This document shows, piece by piece, positions 1 to 7,456 of a stretch of 51,550 nt of DNA. The number at the start of each line of letters is the position of its first letter. The first letter of the stretch is position 1. Location: positions 1 to 51,550 of the forward strand of contig CALXWI010000004.1 of the NCBI GenBank assembly GCA_944392325.1. The letters are read 5' to 3'. Under the pieces are notes generated by a model. That model saw nothing but the letters and a program-made list of their open reading frames with translations, had not been told where the DNA came from and did not search any database. Source of the stretch: an uncultured Alphaproteobacteria bacterium (GTDB taxonomy: Bacteria; Pseudomonadota; Alphaproteobacteria; RF32; CAG-239). Made by a program: the position numbers and the translations under genes.

Positions 1-123
1 AATCACCAACGTGATTATTTTACGAAGCAATCCTAGAATACTTGGATTTGTTAAGTCAGATTATTCTGACTGCAACAAAACCTAGTATTCGTGGCGCCTT
101 TAGGCCTAGTCTTCTTAGGCCAC
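1..123. other. Gene-free left edge with short dyads
   Basis: No coding region is supported here. Three small inverted repeats are visible: AATCAC/GTGATT at 1-16, AGTCAGA/TCTGACT at 54-71 and GGCCTA/TAGGCC at 103-121. They could be the tail of a transcript entering from the left or of a structured RNA, but the window is cut and I cannot identify it. Confidence 0.3.
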
Positions 124-150
124 AAAAAAACTCCCTTAACAGGGAGTTTT
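124..150 (-). terminator. Rho-independent terminator of tRNA-Leu
   Basis: On the minus strand an ACTCCCT/AGGGAGT hairpin is followed by a run of T. It directly abuts the CCA end of the tRNA-Leu gene. Confidence 0.85.
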
Positions 151-235
151 GGTGCGGCCAAGAAGACTTGAACTTCCACGGGCTTAGCCCATAACGACCT
201 CAACGTTACGCGTCTACCAGTTCCGCCATGGCCGC
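150..235 (-). tRNA. tRNA-Leu (anticodon GAG)
   Basis: The 86-nt minus-strand gene folds as a class II tRNA. The acceptor stem is GCGGCCA/TGGCCGC with discriminator A and an encoded CCA. The D region contains TGGCGGAACTGGTAGACGC. The anticodon stem TAACG/CGTTA presents loop TTGAGGT (anticodon GAG), and a GGGC/GCCC variable arm is typical of tRNA-Leu. A terminator follows at once. Confidence 0.95.
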
Positions 236-345
236 ATCATTATTAAAACAATAGAGTTATTACATTAGTTATAAAAATAAATCAAGAACTTTTTTCAATT
301 ACGAGAATAAAAAAACACATTTCGGCCTATGCACCATGTTTTTTA

Positions 346-663
346 TTAGATAGTCATTTGAATTATTTCTTTATAAGCCTTAATCGCGGTATCACGAAAA
401 GCCACAACTGTATCCAATGTCTGCTCAGCATTAGAAATTGCCATAACCACATCTTGTACATCAGCTTTACCGGCAATCCCGAGCATGGAAATAGTTTCAG
501 CTTTTTTCATAGTGGTTGAAGCCTCATCCACAGTATTTTTCAACACTGCACTAAACGAGTTGTCCGCCTTAGCCTTATCAACTTCTTTCATTGCCGGAGA
601 TGTACCGATTCTCCCCAAAGCCTGCTGATAAGCATTCAAAGCACTAGAAACATCACTAATCAT
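346..663 (-). CDS. fliE: Flagellar hook-basal body protein FliE
   Basis: FliE links the MS ring to the proximal rod and is the first axial protein exported by the flagellar type III system. The 105-residue product has the usual length. It ends in the family signature around YKEIIQMTI, after the helical stretch ADVQDVVMAISNAEQ (about residues 67-81). The start has an AGGGGATA Shine-Dalgarno. It is the last gene of flgB-flgC-fliE, 28 bp after flgC, and is presumably expressed from the sigma-54 promoter upstream of flgB. An AT-rich, weakly dyadic stretch at about 310-345 may end the transcript. Confidence 0.93.
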   Translation of the reverse strand: MISDVSSALNAYQQALGRIGTSPAMKEVDKAKADNSFSAVLKNTVDEASTTMKKAETISMLGIAGKADVQDVVMAISNAEQTLDTVVAFRDTAIKAYKEIIQMTI

Positions 664-691
664 GGTTTATATCCCCTTTTCAACCATCAAA

Positions 692-1105
692 TTACTTCAA
701 AATATCCAACACCTGAGAGTTCATCTCGCGAGATGTTTTCATCACGCTCAGATTAGCCTCATAAGTACGCTGAGCCTCTTTCAAATCCATCATTTCAATC
801 AACGGGTTAACATTTGGCATTGATACATATCCCTGCGCATCTGCCCCCGGATGATGAGGATCATACTTTTTAATAAATTCTGAATTATCCTTAATAATTT
901 TATCAACCTTAACCAAATGGGCCCCGGTTTCCGCATCAACATATTGCTTAAAGGTCACCACCTGACGGCGATACGGATCCTGCCCCGGCACATCAGAAAT
1001 GGAGTCGACATTTGCCATATTCTCCGAAATCACCTTCAAGCGTTGAGCCTGCGTCTTCATTCCTGAGACTGCGATATCTGCACTAACGGATAAATCACCA
1101 TTCAT
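692..1105 (-). CDS. flgC: Flagellar proximal rod protein FlgC
   Basis: FlgC is a proximal rod subunit of the basal body, exported through the flagellar type III apparatus. The 137-residue product has the conserved N-terminal rod motif (QRLKVISENMANVDS, about residues 22-36), a central YRRQVVTF segment, and the C-terminal motif NPLIEMMDLKEAQRTYEANL that forms the coiled-coil arm. An AGGAGG Shine-Dalgarno precedes the start. It lies 14 bp after flgB and 28 bp before fliE in the standard flgBC-fliE order. Confidence 0.95.
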   Translation of the reverse strand: MNGDLSVSADIAVSGMKTQAQRLKVISENMANVDSISDVPGQDPYRRQVVTFKQYVDAETGAHLVKVDKIIKDNSEFIKKYDPHHPGADAQGYVSMPNVNPLIEMMDLKEAQRTYEANLSVMKTSREMNSQVLDILK

Positions 1106-1119
1106 AATCCAGCCTCCTC

Positions 1120-1524
1120 TTAAGCATTAATCTTCGTGTTAGCGGTTTTGACCAAGGTCTTAAACGAGCTATAAATGGTCAGCATCCGACTATAATCACC
1201 TTTGGTCTTGCTAACTTCATTAAGCTGGTCTTCAATAATAACGCCGTTTCCATCAATACTAAGCGGGTCGGTAACCTCCGGAGTATAAACCCGATTCGCC
1301 ACTGGCTCGCGCTGAGGCAAAGCACTAAAATGCATTGGGTTAGTCACATCCAAGGCCAAAGTTTTTTTAACTTCAGTCTCAAACACTGGTTTTTCAACAT
1401 CTTTGGGTAAGTAGTTAGGTGTATTGGCATTAGCAATATTCTCAGCCAGCACTTTTTGCCGCTCAGTCAAATACGAACGCTCAATATCAATCATTTTGAA
1501 CAATGTCAGGTTATTCAGATCCAT
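1120..1524 (-). CDS. flgB: Flagellar proximal rod protein FlgB
   Basis: FlgB is a proximal rod component. The 134-residue product has the N-terminal rod signature (RQKVLAENIANANTPNYLPKDV, about residues 22-43) and a C-terminal helix, YSSFKTLVKTANTK. It is the first gene of the flgB-flgC-fliE operon. The start is preceded by a purine-rich AAGGGGAAAAG. A near-perfect sigma-54 promoter lies about 47 bp upstream, matching the known sigma-54/FlbD control of alphaproteobacterial basal-body genes. Confidence 0.95.
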   Translation of the reverse strand: MDLNNLTLFKMIDIERSYLTERQKVLAENIANANTPNYLPKDVEKPVFETEVKKTLALDVTNPMHFSALPQREPVANRVYTPEVTDPLSIDGNGVIIEDQLNEVSKTKGDYSRMLTIYSSFKTLVKTANTKINA

Positions 1525-1570
1525 CTTTTCCCCTTTTTTATGACCAAATTCCCCAATTTAGTCATATAGA

Positions 1571-1586
1571 TGCAACAACCGTGCCA
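1571..1586 (-). promoter_or_regulatory. Sigma-54 (-24/-12) promoter of flgBC-fliE
   Basis: The minus strand reads TGGCACG, four bases, TTGCA. This matches the RpoN consensus exactly, with GG and GC in the required positions. The predicted start is near 1560, giving a leader of about 36 nt before flgB. The short intergenic region is shared with the divergent gene at 1664. Confidence 0.85.
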
Positions 1587-1663
1587 AAATTAAAGCATTG
1601 CCAAACCGGCGAAAAACGTGTACAATAATCAAAGATTATAAGGTAACTATTCGGCAGGTTCCC

Positions 1664-1984
1664 ATGCTTGAGGATGATAATAACAAAGATACAGACAAAA
1701 ACAACGACGAAGAAAAGTTGTCCCCAGCTTATGCAGTTGCCCTTGGTTATACCCCCGAGAAAGACAACGCCCCTAAGGTATTGGCCAAAGGACAAGGCCA
1801 CGTTGCAGAAAAAATTATCCAAATAGCCATTGATGAAGGCATCGAGATTCGCCAAGACGCCGACTTGATTGAAATATTAAAAGCCGTAGACATCGACCAA
1901 GAAATTCCGGTTGAGGCCTTTGCCGCTGTAGCTGAAATCATCTCTTATATATACAAAGCTAACGCAGCCTCCGGCAAGACATAA
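1664..1984 (+). CDS. FlhB C-terminal-domain-like protein (FhlB/YlqH type)
   Basis: The 106-residue protein corresponds to the cytoplasmic C-terminal domain of FlhB, the export switch. After an acidic leader (DDNNKDTDKNNDEE) come AVALGY, APKVLAKGQG, VAEKIIQIA and GIEIRQDADLIEIL in family order. There are no membrane helices. The NPTH autocleavage motif before YAVAL is replaced by LSPA, so self-cleavage is not expected. Short FlhB-C homologues are known beside flagellar genes, with a suggested role in export. I chose ATG 1664 over the upstream in-frame TTG because the upstream residues have no family match. It is divergent from flgB. Confidence 0.8.
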   Translation: MLEDDNNKDTDKNNDEEKLSPAYAVALGYTPEKDNAPKVLAKGQGHVAEKIIQIAIDEGIEIRQDADLIEILKAVDIDQEIPVEAFAAVAEIISYIYKANAASGKT

Positions 1985-2015
1985 AAAAACAGAGTGATGT
2001 TTAAGCATCACCCTG
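1983..2015 (-). terminator. Terminator of the gene at 2031-2963
   Basis: On the minus strand a ten-base stem (CAGGGTGATG/CATCACTCTG, one mismatch) is followed by seven T. It lies just downstream of the stop of the minus-strand gene. Confidence 0.8.
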
Positions 2016-2030
2016 CCTGTTACATAGATT

Positions 2031-2963
2031 TTACTTTTTCAAGAGGTCAAAAAAGATTTTATCGTTCGGCGCCGCGATTTTGAGCTGATCTCTGACAATT
2101 TTAATTTCCTCAGTTTCCGGACTAACCAAAATATACCAACGGGCTCTTTCATCAGTCACACCAACCAACCAATAAGGCTTATCAGCATCATATACCGGAA
2201 TCAAATGCCCGTAGAACATAGCCTGAGGATACGTTTTAGAGACATGAGCAAATTTATCCCTAATTTCCGATTTATCCAAATACTTTGATTTTCGTGGATA
2301 AAATCCTTTTCCATTAAAATAAATATACCCTTGCTCTACCTGCAGCAACTTCGGAGTCGATAAGAACATCATTTCGCTGATACCATCAACTCTTTCACAA
2401 GAGCTATTAATCAACCATGTCTGAGTATTGCCATTAATTTTAGCTGTATAACAATACCCTACAGTTTTCTCCCACACATACGGTTTTAACACTTTACCGG
2501 GGATCCAAGCTCTTTCAACCAGCTCTTCTTCCGTTGACAGCAAAAAACGAACATTCAAGAAATTTTCAGCCTCTTCTACTGTTTTAGGCAACGGACGATT
2601 CATCAACTGTCGTAAGCACTGCGTAAATACCGTTTTACCATCATCAGTTTCCGAAATTTCCACCAGCATATATGGCCCATAGAGTTTTCTCTTTTTCAGA
2701 TGATGATACTGAAACAAATGATACTTTGGCAAATCAGCAGCTTCTACCTTTCTGATTTCATGTACAATCGGAAAATACAACATCGTAATTGTATCTTTAC
2801 CGTCAGAAAAAGGCACTGAAACCGCCAACTGATGATCTTCTTGCAAAGATGTAATATTCATTATTGGCTTACCGCTTGGAGCATACCCTGTCAAACCATA
2901 GCGATTAAACGCATCTGTTAACCTTTTTGCAATCTCTTGCAAATTAACTACCTTCTTTTCCAT
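2031..2963 (-). CDS. Hypothetical protein, paralogue of the 3073-4011 gene
   Basis: I do not recognise this 310-residue protein. It has no signal peptide or membrane helix and looks like a soluble cytoplasmic alpha/beta protein. Its second half aligns by eye with the neighbour at 3073-4011: a GYCY/GYAW block, a segment around LLQVEQGYIYF, then YPQAMFYGHLIP and WLVG (neighbour: YPSAKFWEKPIP and WLVG). The two therefore look like diverged tandem copies. It is a single-gene unit with its own TTGACA promoter, an AT-rich leader with no Shine-Dalgarno and its own terminator. Confidence 0.75.
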   Translation of the reverse strand: MEKKVVNLQEIAKRLTDAFNRYGLTGYAPSGKPIMNITSLQEDHQLAVSVPFSDGKDTITMLYFPIVHEIRKVEAADLPKYHLFQYHHLKKRKLYGPYMLVEISETDDGKTVFTQCLRQLMNRPLPKTVEEAENFLNVRFLLSTEEELVERAWIPGKVLKPYVWEKTVGYCYTAKINGNTQTWLINSSCERVDGISEMMFLSTPKLLQVEQGYIYFNGKGFYPRKSKYLDKSEIRDKFAHVSKTYPQAMFYGHLIPVYDADKPYWLVGVTDERARWYILVSPETEEIKIVRDQLKIAAPNDKIFFDLLKK

Positions 2964-3038
2964 AATAAAAATAATTATAAATTAAACAAATAATATTAAC
3001 TGTACTTGACAAATTACCACGACTTGACAAAATGTCAA
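2964..3038 (-). promoter_or_regulatory. Promoter, dyad and SD-less leader of the 2031-2963 gene
   Basis: The minus strand has -35 TTGACA (3033-3038), a 16-bp spacer and -10 TAATTT (3011-3016). The -35 box sits in a perfect dyad, CTTGACA-TTT-TGTCAAG, that may be an operator. The leader is almost only A and T, contains TTTAATTTATAATT and runs into the ATG with no Shine-Dalgarno. Confidence 0.6.
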
Positions 3039-3039
3039 G

Positions 3040-3069
3040 AAAAAAAGAGTCGGTAACCCGACTCTTTTT
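3040..3069 (-). terminator. Terminator of the 3073-4011 gene
   Basis: The hairpin GAGTCGG/CCGACTC is flanked by A and T runs, so it could work in both directions. It lies four bases after the stop codon of the minus-strand gene. It carries GAGTC/GACTC, a GANTC methylation site. Confidence 0.85.
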
Positions 3070-3072
3070 CTG

Positions 3073-4011
3073 TCACTTCCAAGAAAAGTTTGTGTTTTCC
3101 GGAGATGCCAATCCGCCGAACTGCCAAAACGACGATTTTTCAACCGCCTGTACTTGCCCTGATACTAACTCCAACAACAACATACAATCATCCGGCATCA
3201 ATTTTACCTCGCCTACCAACCAACAGTCTTTAAAATAAACTGCCGGAATAGGCTTTTCCCAAAACTTAGCTGACGGATACCTACGCAAAATGATGCTTTT
3301 ATACATATTTATCGCTTTCCCTGAAATAAATTGAGTATTACGCACCACTACATTGTTTTCCGTAGCATAATAGAACTTTCCGTCCTTTTGGCGTACCAGT
3401 TGTTTTAGTATACAAGGGCTCAGTTCACCTTGCTGACATATTGTCCACACTTTGCGAACCGCGTTTCCGTCTGCAAACAAAAACAAAGCCTGTTCATCGT
3501 CCAACTTCCACGCATATCCGGCACATCCGTTAAACATCTTTGGCTCAGGAGCAACTTTTCTTAAGTACACCTGTTCAACCGCTTCATTTCCCAAAACTAA
3601 CACTAAAGCCGCTAATACCTCGTTTGTATGATTCGCATAATACGCCATCGTATCATACAAAGACAATTTCAAAATTAATTGCCCTTCTGCATCTTGAAGC
3701 AGGTTCCACATCAAAAAATTGCCGTCATAACAACCCTGCTGTGCTGGAGTCTTGGCTTTCTTCCAGCCGTCACCGAAAGTTACATTCATATTCAAAGTTT
3801 CCAAACACAAATGACATCCGGCTCCGCTGTTCAAATGACGTAGATTCACCCAAATACGCAGCTGTTTAAACTTCTTTTTGGGTTCATTACTTTGCATTGT
3901 CTCCACATCACAACTTACAATTTCATAATTATCCGCCGTTTCGGGACAATGCCTCAACATAAAGCGCATAAAAAAGCTGCCATAATCGGCCAAACAAAAT
4001 TTTCTTTCCAT
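3073..4011 (-). CDS. Hypothetical protein, paralogue of the 2031-2963 gene
   Basis: Unrecognised 312-residue soluble protein without signal peptide or transmembrane segment. It contains several cysteines (for example GCHLCLE near residue 66). Its C-terminal half shares block order with the preceding paralogue: GYAWKLDDE, DGKFYYA, YPSAKFWEKPIP, CWLVGEV, and a final strand rich in LLLELVSGQVQ. It is a single-gene unit with its own promoter, SD-less AT-rich leader and terminator. Promoter and -35 dyad are nearly the same as those of the paralogue, suggesting the unit was duplicated whole. No function can be given. Confidence 0.75.
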   Translation of the reverse strand: MERKFCLADYGSFFMRFMLRHCPETADNYEIVSCDVETMQSNEPKKKFKQLRIWVNLRHLNSGAGCHLCLETLNMNVTFGDGWKKAKTPAQQGCYDGNFLMWNLLQDAEGQLILKLSLYDTMAYYANHTNEVLAALVLVLGNEAVEQVYLRKVAPEPKMFNGCAGYAWKLDDEQALFLFADGNAVRKVWTICQQGELSPCILKQLVRQKDGKFYYATENNVVVRNTQFISGKAINMYKSIILRRYPSAKFWEKPIPAVYFKDCWLVGEVKLMPDDCMLLLELVSGQVQAVEKSSFWQFGGLASPENTNFSWK

Positions 4012-4089
4012 AATATCAAACAGAATTATATAAGTTTAACAATAATATTTAAGTTAAACGCATCATATCTCTTATTGACAAAATGTCAA
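4012..4089 (-). promoter_or_regulatory. Promoter, dyad and SD-less leader of the 3073-4011 gene
   Basis: -35 TTGACA (4084-4089), a 16-bp spacer and -10 TATGAT (4062-4067) lie on the minus strand. The -35 box is in the dyad CTTGACA-TTT-TGTCAA and overlaps the stop codon of the upstream rsmB-like gene (TCT TGA CA). The leader is AT-rich with no Shine-Dalgarno and ends in ATATTATG. Confidence 0.7.
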
Positions 4090-5297
4090 GATTTTTGAAA
4101 CATCACCAAATAAAAACCATCCGTACCGGTTAACAAAGGCGAAAATACTGCTTCATTGTCATGCCTAAACGGGTAACGCACCTCCAATTTATGCTCCCAT
4201 ATCTGCCGCAAATCCACCCTCTTCACATCTTTATATTTGCGCTCAAACCACTGAGCATTACTTTGGTTTTCATCTTCTAAAATTGAGCAGGTCATATAAA
4301 CTATGCGCCCTCCCCGTCTGGTATGTTCATAAGCCACATCCAACACTTGTCGCTGCACCCCCACAATTTCCTTTAACTTTTCGGGAGTAATTCTGAATTT
4401 AGCATCCGGACTACGCCGCCACGTTCCACTTCCTGAACACGGCGCATCTAAAATAAACAAATCATACTGCCGGTTTGACAAATCTTTAATAATTTCAAAC
4501 TCTTTGACCCCCAAACGCAAAGCTCGGTCTTTAATCGCCTCCAAACGCCCCCAATTGATATCATGCACCGCAATTTTGCCTTGGTTATGCATTAAATATA
4601 ACATTGTCAAGGTTTTGCCCCCTGCTCCGGCACAATAATCCATAATCTCCAGCTCCGGACGCGCATCACATAATATGGCCGCCAACTGCGAAGCCTCATC
4701 TTGCACATCAACTTCCCCATTCTGATAAGCCATGCAATTATTCAGATTCACCCTTTCTTCTGAGCGTATGCCTATTGGCGAATACGGCGCCTTGGCAAAA
4801 AACAATCCTTCAGCTCTCAGCTTAGCCAATACTTCATCTCTCCCGCATCGGGTATTAATGCGCAAATCCGCCGGCGCGGTGGTATTCATAGAGCGTAACA
4901 ACACCTCATTCCCGATTTTATCAAACAGCCACTTTGGCGTTTCCAACTCAACATCTGCGGGGTATGGCGTTTGCGGCAAAGCCTTCAACCATTGCTTTTC
5001 TTCTTTACTAAGTGGCGGCAAAGCATACTCATCAGCCCCAAATATCAAGTCCAAGTTTTCATCTTTCAAATAAACCAGCAACATTTTGCGAACATCTTCA
5101 CCACCGGCTTCAAAGCTCAATCGACGCCGATGTCTTATCATATCCCACACTTTTTCTACAATAAAGCGCCGGTCTTTAGAGCCAATATATTTTCTCTCCC
5201 GTAAATAAGTATTAACAACATTATCTGCCGGCAGTTTATCCTCAAACACTTTAGCCACAATTTCCGCCACGGCTCTGTATCTGGCTCCGTTTTTCAT
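4086..5297 (-). CDS. RsmB/NSUN-family RNA (cytosine-C5)-methyltransferase
   Basis: This enzyme transfers a methyl group from S-adenosylmethionine to C5 of a cytosine in rRNA, or possibly tRNA. The 403-residue product has a NusB-like helical N-terminus (RYRAVAEIVAKVFEDKLPA), the SAM-binding motif MDYCAGAGGKTL, the motif IV segment LDAPCSGSGTWRRSPD and the catalytic-cysteine motif MTCSILEDEN. The start at 5297 is set by the site GAGGAGAAAATT before ATG; longer in-frame extensions lack homology. The exact target base (RsmB, RsmF or another paralogue) cannot be told by eye. Confidence 0.88.
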   Translation of the reverse strand: MKNGARYRAVAEIVAKVFEDKLPADNVVNTYLRERKYIGSKDRRFIVEKVWDMIRHRRRLSFEAGGEDVRKMLLVYLKDENLDLIFGADEYALPPLSKEEKQWLKALPQTPYPADVELETPKWLFDKIGNEVLLRSMNTTAPADLRINTRCGRDEVLAKLRAEGLFFAKAPYSPIGIRSEERVNLNNCMAYQNGEVDVQDEASQLAAILCDARPELEIMDYCAGAGGKTLTMLYLMHNQGKIAVHDINWGRLEAIKDRALRLGVKEFEIIKDLSNRQYDLFILDAPCSGSGTWRRSPDAKFRITPEKLKEIVGVQRQVLDVAYEHTRRGGRIVYMTCSILEDENQSNAQWFERKYKDVKRVDLRQIWEHKLEVRYPFRHDNEAVFSPLLTGTDGFYLVMFQKS

Positions 5298-5333
5298 AAT
5301 TTTCTCCTCAAAGCAATGTTTAAGGTTCATCAT

Positions 5334-5372
5334 AAAACAAAATGGTTTGAAAGCAACAACTTTCAAACCATT
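5334..5372 (-). terminator. Terminator of the 5386-6009 gene
   Basis: A 13-bp perfect stem (AATGGTTTGAAAG/CTTTCAAACCATT) with a six-base loop is followed by a T-rich tract on the minus strand. Confidence 0.9.
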
Positions 5373-5385
5373 CTCTTCATTTAGC

Positions 5386-6009
5386 TCAAAATGTAAGCTT
5401 CTGTATAAATTCAGCTTTAGAGCCGTCAAATTTATACTCATTTTCCTTAGCCACATTGCTACGTAGCAAGCGAGCAAATAACTTATTCAGTGGCATTTCC
5501 CGCTTCATATTTTCTTGCGTAATATGAATTGTATCCACCACCAAAGCCGTCGGCAATAGTTTAACACCACCCCACAGCAACCCGAGTCGCACCTGACAAC
5601 GCAAACGATAAGCATTCAAATAAGCCGCTGTTTTCAGCTCTCCTCCACCGATAGTTTTCTCATAACCTAACGGAAACTCATATTTCCCATAAGAAAAATC
5701 ATCGGCAAAGCGCGCATCTTGCTGATGTACAACATATACCCACGGCACGAAAGGCTGATATAGCGCCACATAAGACACATCATCTTTTGTCATATCTTGC
5801 CAATAGAACAAGTAACTTCCCGGAGCATCCGGAGTAATTTCATCAAACTCCACCGTGGTTACCACATGCCCCAAATTAATAGGTTTAGCCAAGATATACC
5901 CTGCTTTAGAAAGACAACCCTCCAACATAAACTTAATTTGTCTTTCTAAAATTTTTTTGCCTTGCAACAATGGATACACATCTACTTTAATTTTTTCTAC
6001 GTATTTCAT
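5386..6009 (-). CDS. Hypothetical protein, related to the 6132-6671 gene
   Basis: Unrecognised 207-residue soluble protein. A central block (VALYQPFVPWVYVV, about residues 96-109) resembles VVVLYALFASQIYVL in the next gene upstream. Both proteins begin with a short I-x-V-D strand, so they are probably distant paralogues. It is a single-gene unit: TTGACA promoter, SD-less AT-rich leader ending in AAGTTATG, and a strong terminator. It has no signal peptide. I infer only that it belongs to the same family of stand-alone lineage genes as its neighbours. Confidence 0.7.
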   Translation of the reverse strand: MKYVEKIKVDVYPLLQGKKILERQIKFMLEGCLSKAGYILAKPINLGHVVTTVEFDEITPDAPGSYLFYWQDMTKDDVSYVALYQPFVPWVYVVHQQDARFADDFSYGKYEFPLGYEKTIGGGELKTAAYLNAYRLRCQVRLGLLWGGVKLLPTALVVDTIHITQENMKREMPLNKLFARLLRSNVAKENEYKFDGSKAEFIQKLTF

Positions 6010-6087
6010 AACTTTTAAAATTTAATTATATAATAAAATAATAAACTCTGTACAACTGATACTATCCCAAGTTAGACAAATTGTCAA
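6010..6087 (-). promoter_or_regulatory. Promoter and SD-less leader of the 5386-6009 gene
   Basis: Minus-strand -35 TTGACA (6082-6087), 17-bp spacer and -10 TAGTAT (6059-6064). The -35 region contains the odd palindrome GACAATTTGTC. The leader is AT-rich (TTTATTATTTTATTATATAA) and lacks a Shine-Dalgarno. Confidence 0.7.
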
Positions 6088-6089
6088 AC

Positions 6090-6123
6090 AAAAAAAAGAG
6101 GCAGATACTCTCCACCTCCTTTT
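6090..6123 (-). terminator. Probable terminator of the 6132-6671 gene
   Basis: On the minus strand a GGAGG-type stem pairs imperfectly with CCTCT and is followed by eight T, immediately after the stop codon. The stem is interrupted, so support is moderate. Confidence 0.55.
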
Positions 6124-6131
6124 TATTCTAC

Positions 6132-6671
6132 TTAAAGCGTCAACTTTTTAAGCTCGCCCTTTACAATCGTATTGGACGACATCTTACGAAAAGTCAAGCA
6201 CTTAATCTTTCCTCTATCATAAGATATCCGCTGGTCAGCCTCAGCCAGCAAATAATTTCTATGCCCAACACGATACCGAAACTCTCTCAGCCATTCACAA
6301 AGCTGTACCTTGCATAACTCAAATTTCACGGTATTGTTATCTTGCAATGGCTTTTCTACTTTCACAACATCCGCCGGCAACACATATATTTGAGACGCAA
6401 ACAAAGCATACAACACCACGACCCGAGTCTTTTCCATCATTCCGCGGCAATAAAACAAGCGATAATGATTATATCCCAACATCGAAAAACAGACCGCATA
6501 TCCCAGTAACTTGTATGAAACCGGAACTTTAACCTCTGCCAATTCCCATGCTGTATCGCAACGTACCTGCTTTTTCAAATACCTACTGCAATATTTCTCT
6601 ATTGCCGTCATCGGTATCAGCCTCTTTTCTAAAAAGAAAGCTCGATCTACTTGAATTTGCACAATATCCAT
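6132..6671 (-). CDS. Hypothetical protein, related to the 5386-6009 gene
   Basis: Unrecognised 179-residue soluble protein with a basic C-terminus (RKMSSNTIVKGELKKLTL). Similarity to the 207-residue neighbour is limited to an N-terminal I-x-V-D strand and the central LYALFASQIYVL strand pair. Like that neighbour it has its own TTGACA promoter with a GACAATTTGTC dyad, an SD-less AT-rich leader and a terminator. No function can be proposed. Confidence 0.7.
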   Translation of the reverse strand: MDIVQIQVDRAFFLEKRLIPMTAIEKYCSRYLKKQVRCDTAWELAEVKVPVSYKLLGYAVCFSMLGYNHYRLFYCRGMMEKTRVVVLYALFASQIYVLPADVVKVEKPLQDNNTVKFELCKVQLCEWLREFRYRVGHRNYLLAEADQRISYDRGKIKCLTFRKMSSNTIVKGELKKLTL

Positions 6672-6745
6672 AAGCTTAAATTTAATGATTCAACAAAATA
6701 ATAATTTTATGCTCTATACCTATCACTTTTTAGACAAATTGTCAA
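6672..6745 (-). promoter_or_regulatory. Promoter and SD-less leader of the 6132-6671 gene
   Basis: Minus-strand -35 TTGACA (6740-6745), 17-bp spacer and -10 TAGGTA (6717-6722). The dyad GACAATTTGTC overlaps the -35 box as in the related gene at 5386-6009. The leader reads TTATTATTTTGTTGAATC and ends in GCTTATG without a Shine-Dalgarno. Confidence 0.6.
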
Positions 6746-6763
6746 GTATTAAACCTTAACCAT

Positions 6764-7456
6764 TTAACTTTTATGGAATCCCATAGCTACCAAATATTCC
6801 TCCGGCGACCCTTCTCGACTGGCATCTGGTTTGGCATGCACCACTTTTTTGAAACTTTTTTTCACATCTGCCAACAACACATTTTCCATTCCGCCTTTAA
6901 ATACTTTAGTAATAAAAATTCCCCCTTCAGCCAGTACCTCTTTAGCAAACTCATAAGCAATCTCAACCAAAGCAATTGTCCGTAAATGGTCTGTCTGCTG
7001 GTGTCCCGTAGTATTAGCCGCCATATCACTCATCACAATATCAGCTTCACCATCCAATAAAGCTTTCAAGCGTTCAGCCGCTTCCGGTTCAGTAAAGTCT
7101 TGTTGTATTAATATCGCCCCTTCAATTGGTTGGGTTTCCAAGATATCAATTCCAACCACCTTGCCTGCTCCTTTGTTGCGCATAACCGCAACCTGCGTCC
7201 ATCCTCCCGGAGCACAACCCAAATCCACAATGCGTTTTCCCTTACCCAAGAAATGGAATTTTTCATCCAACTGAATTAGCTTGAACGCCGCCCGCGAGCG
7301 ATACCCTCTCCTCTGCGCTTCCGCCACATATGGATCATTTAATTGCCTAGCCAACCATTTGGCTGATGATTTACTGCGTGATTTTGCAGTTTTCACCCTC
7401 ACCGCCAACGTTTTGCGGCCTCTCACTTCTTTAGCTGATTTGGTTAACTTTGTCAT
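6764..7456 (-). CDS. rlmE: 23S rRNA 2'-O-methyltransferase RlmE (FtsJ)
   Basis: RlmE methylates the 2'-O of a conserved uridine in the A-loop of 23S rRNA late in 50S assembly. The 230-residue protein has a basic N-terminus, the SAM motif VDLGCAPGGWTQ (residues 77-88) and the catalytic K-D-K-E set, read as K59 (RAAFKL), D144 (MSDMA), K184 (FITKVFKGG) and E219/E220. The gene starts inside the last codons of the preceding Ppx/GppA gene (26-nt overlap), so the two are probably translationally coupled. A pairing of a ppx/gppA-like gene with rlmE is seen in other Alphaproteobacteria. Confidence 0.95.
   Translation of the reverse strand: MTKLTKSAKEVRGRKTLAVRVKTAKSRSKSSAKWLARQLNDPYVAEAQRRGYRSRAAFKLIQLDEKFHFLGKGKRIVDLGCAPGGWTQVAVMRNKGAGKVVGIDILETQPIEGAILIQQDFTEPEAAERLKALLDGEADIVMSDMAANTTGHQQTDHLRTIALVEIAYEFAKEVLAEGGIFITKVFKGGMENVLLADVKKSFKKVVHAKPDASREGSPEEYLVAMGFHKS

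Noticed and set aside
1598..1663. TTG start giving a longer FlhB-like protein
   Set aside because: The additional 22 residues have no family match and overlap the region next to the sigma-54 promoter; ATG 1664 is more plausible.
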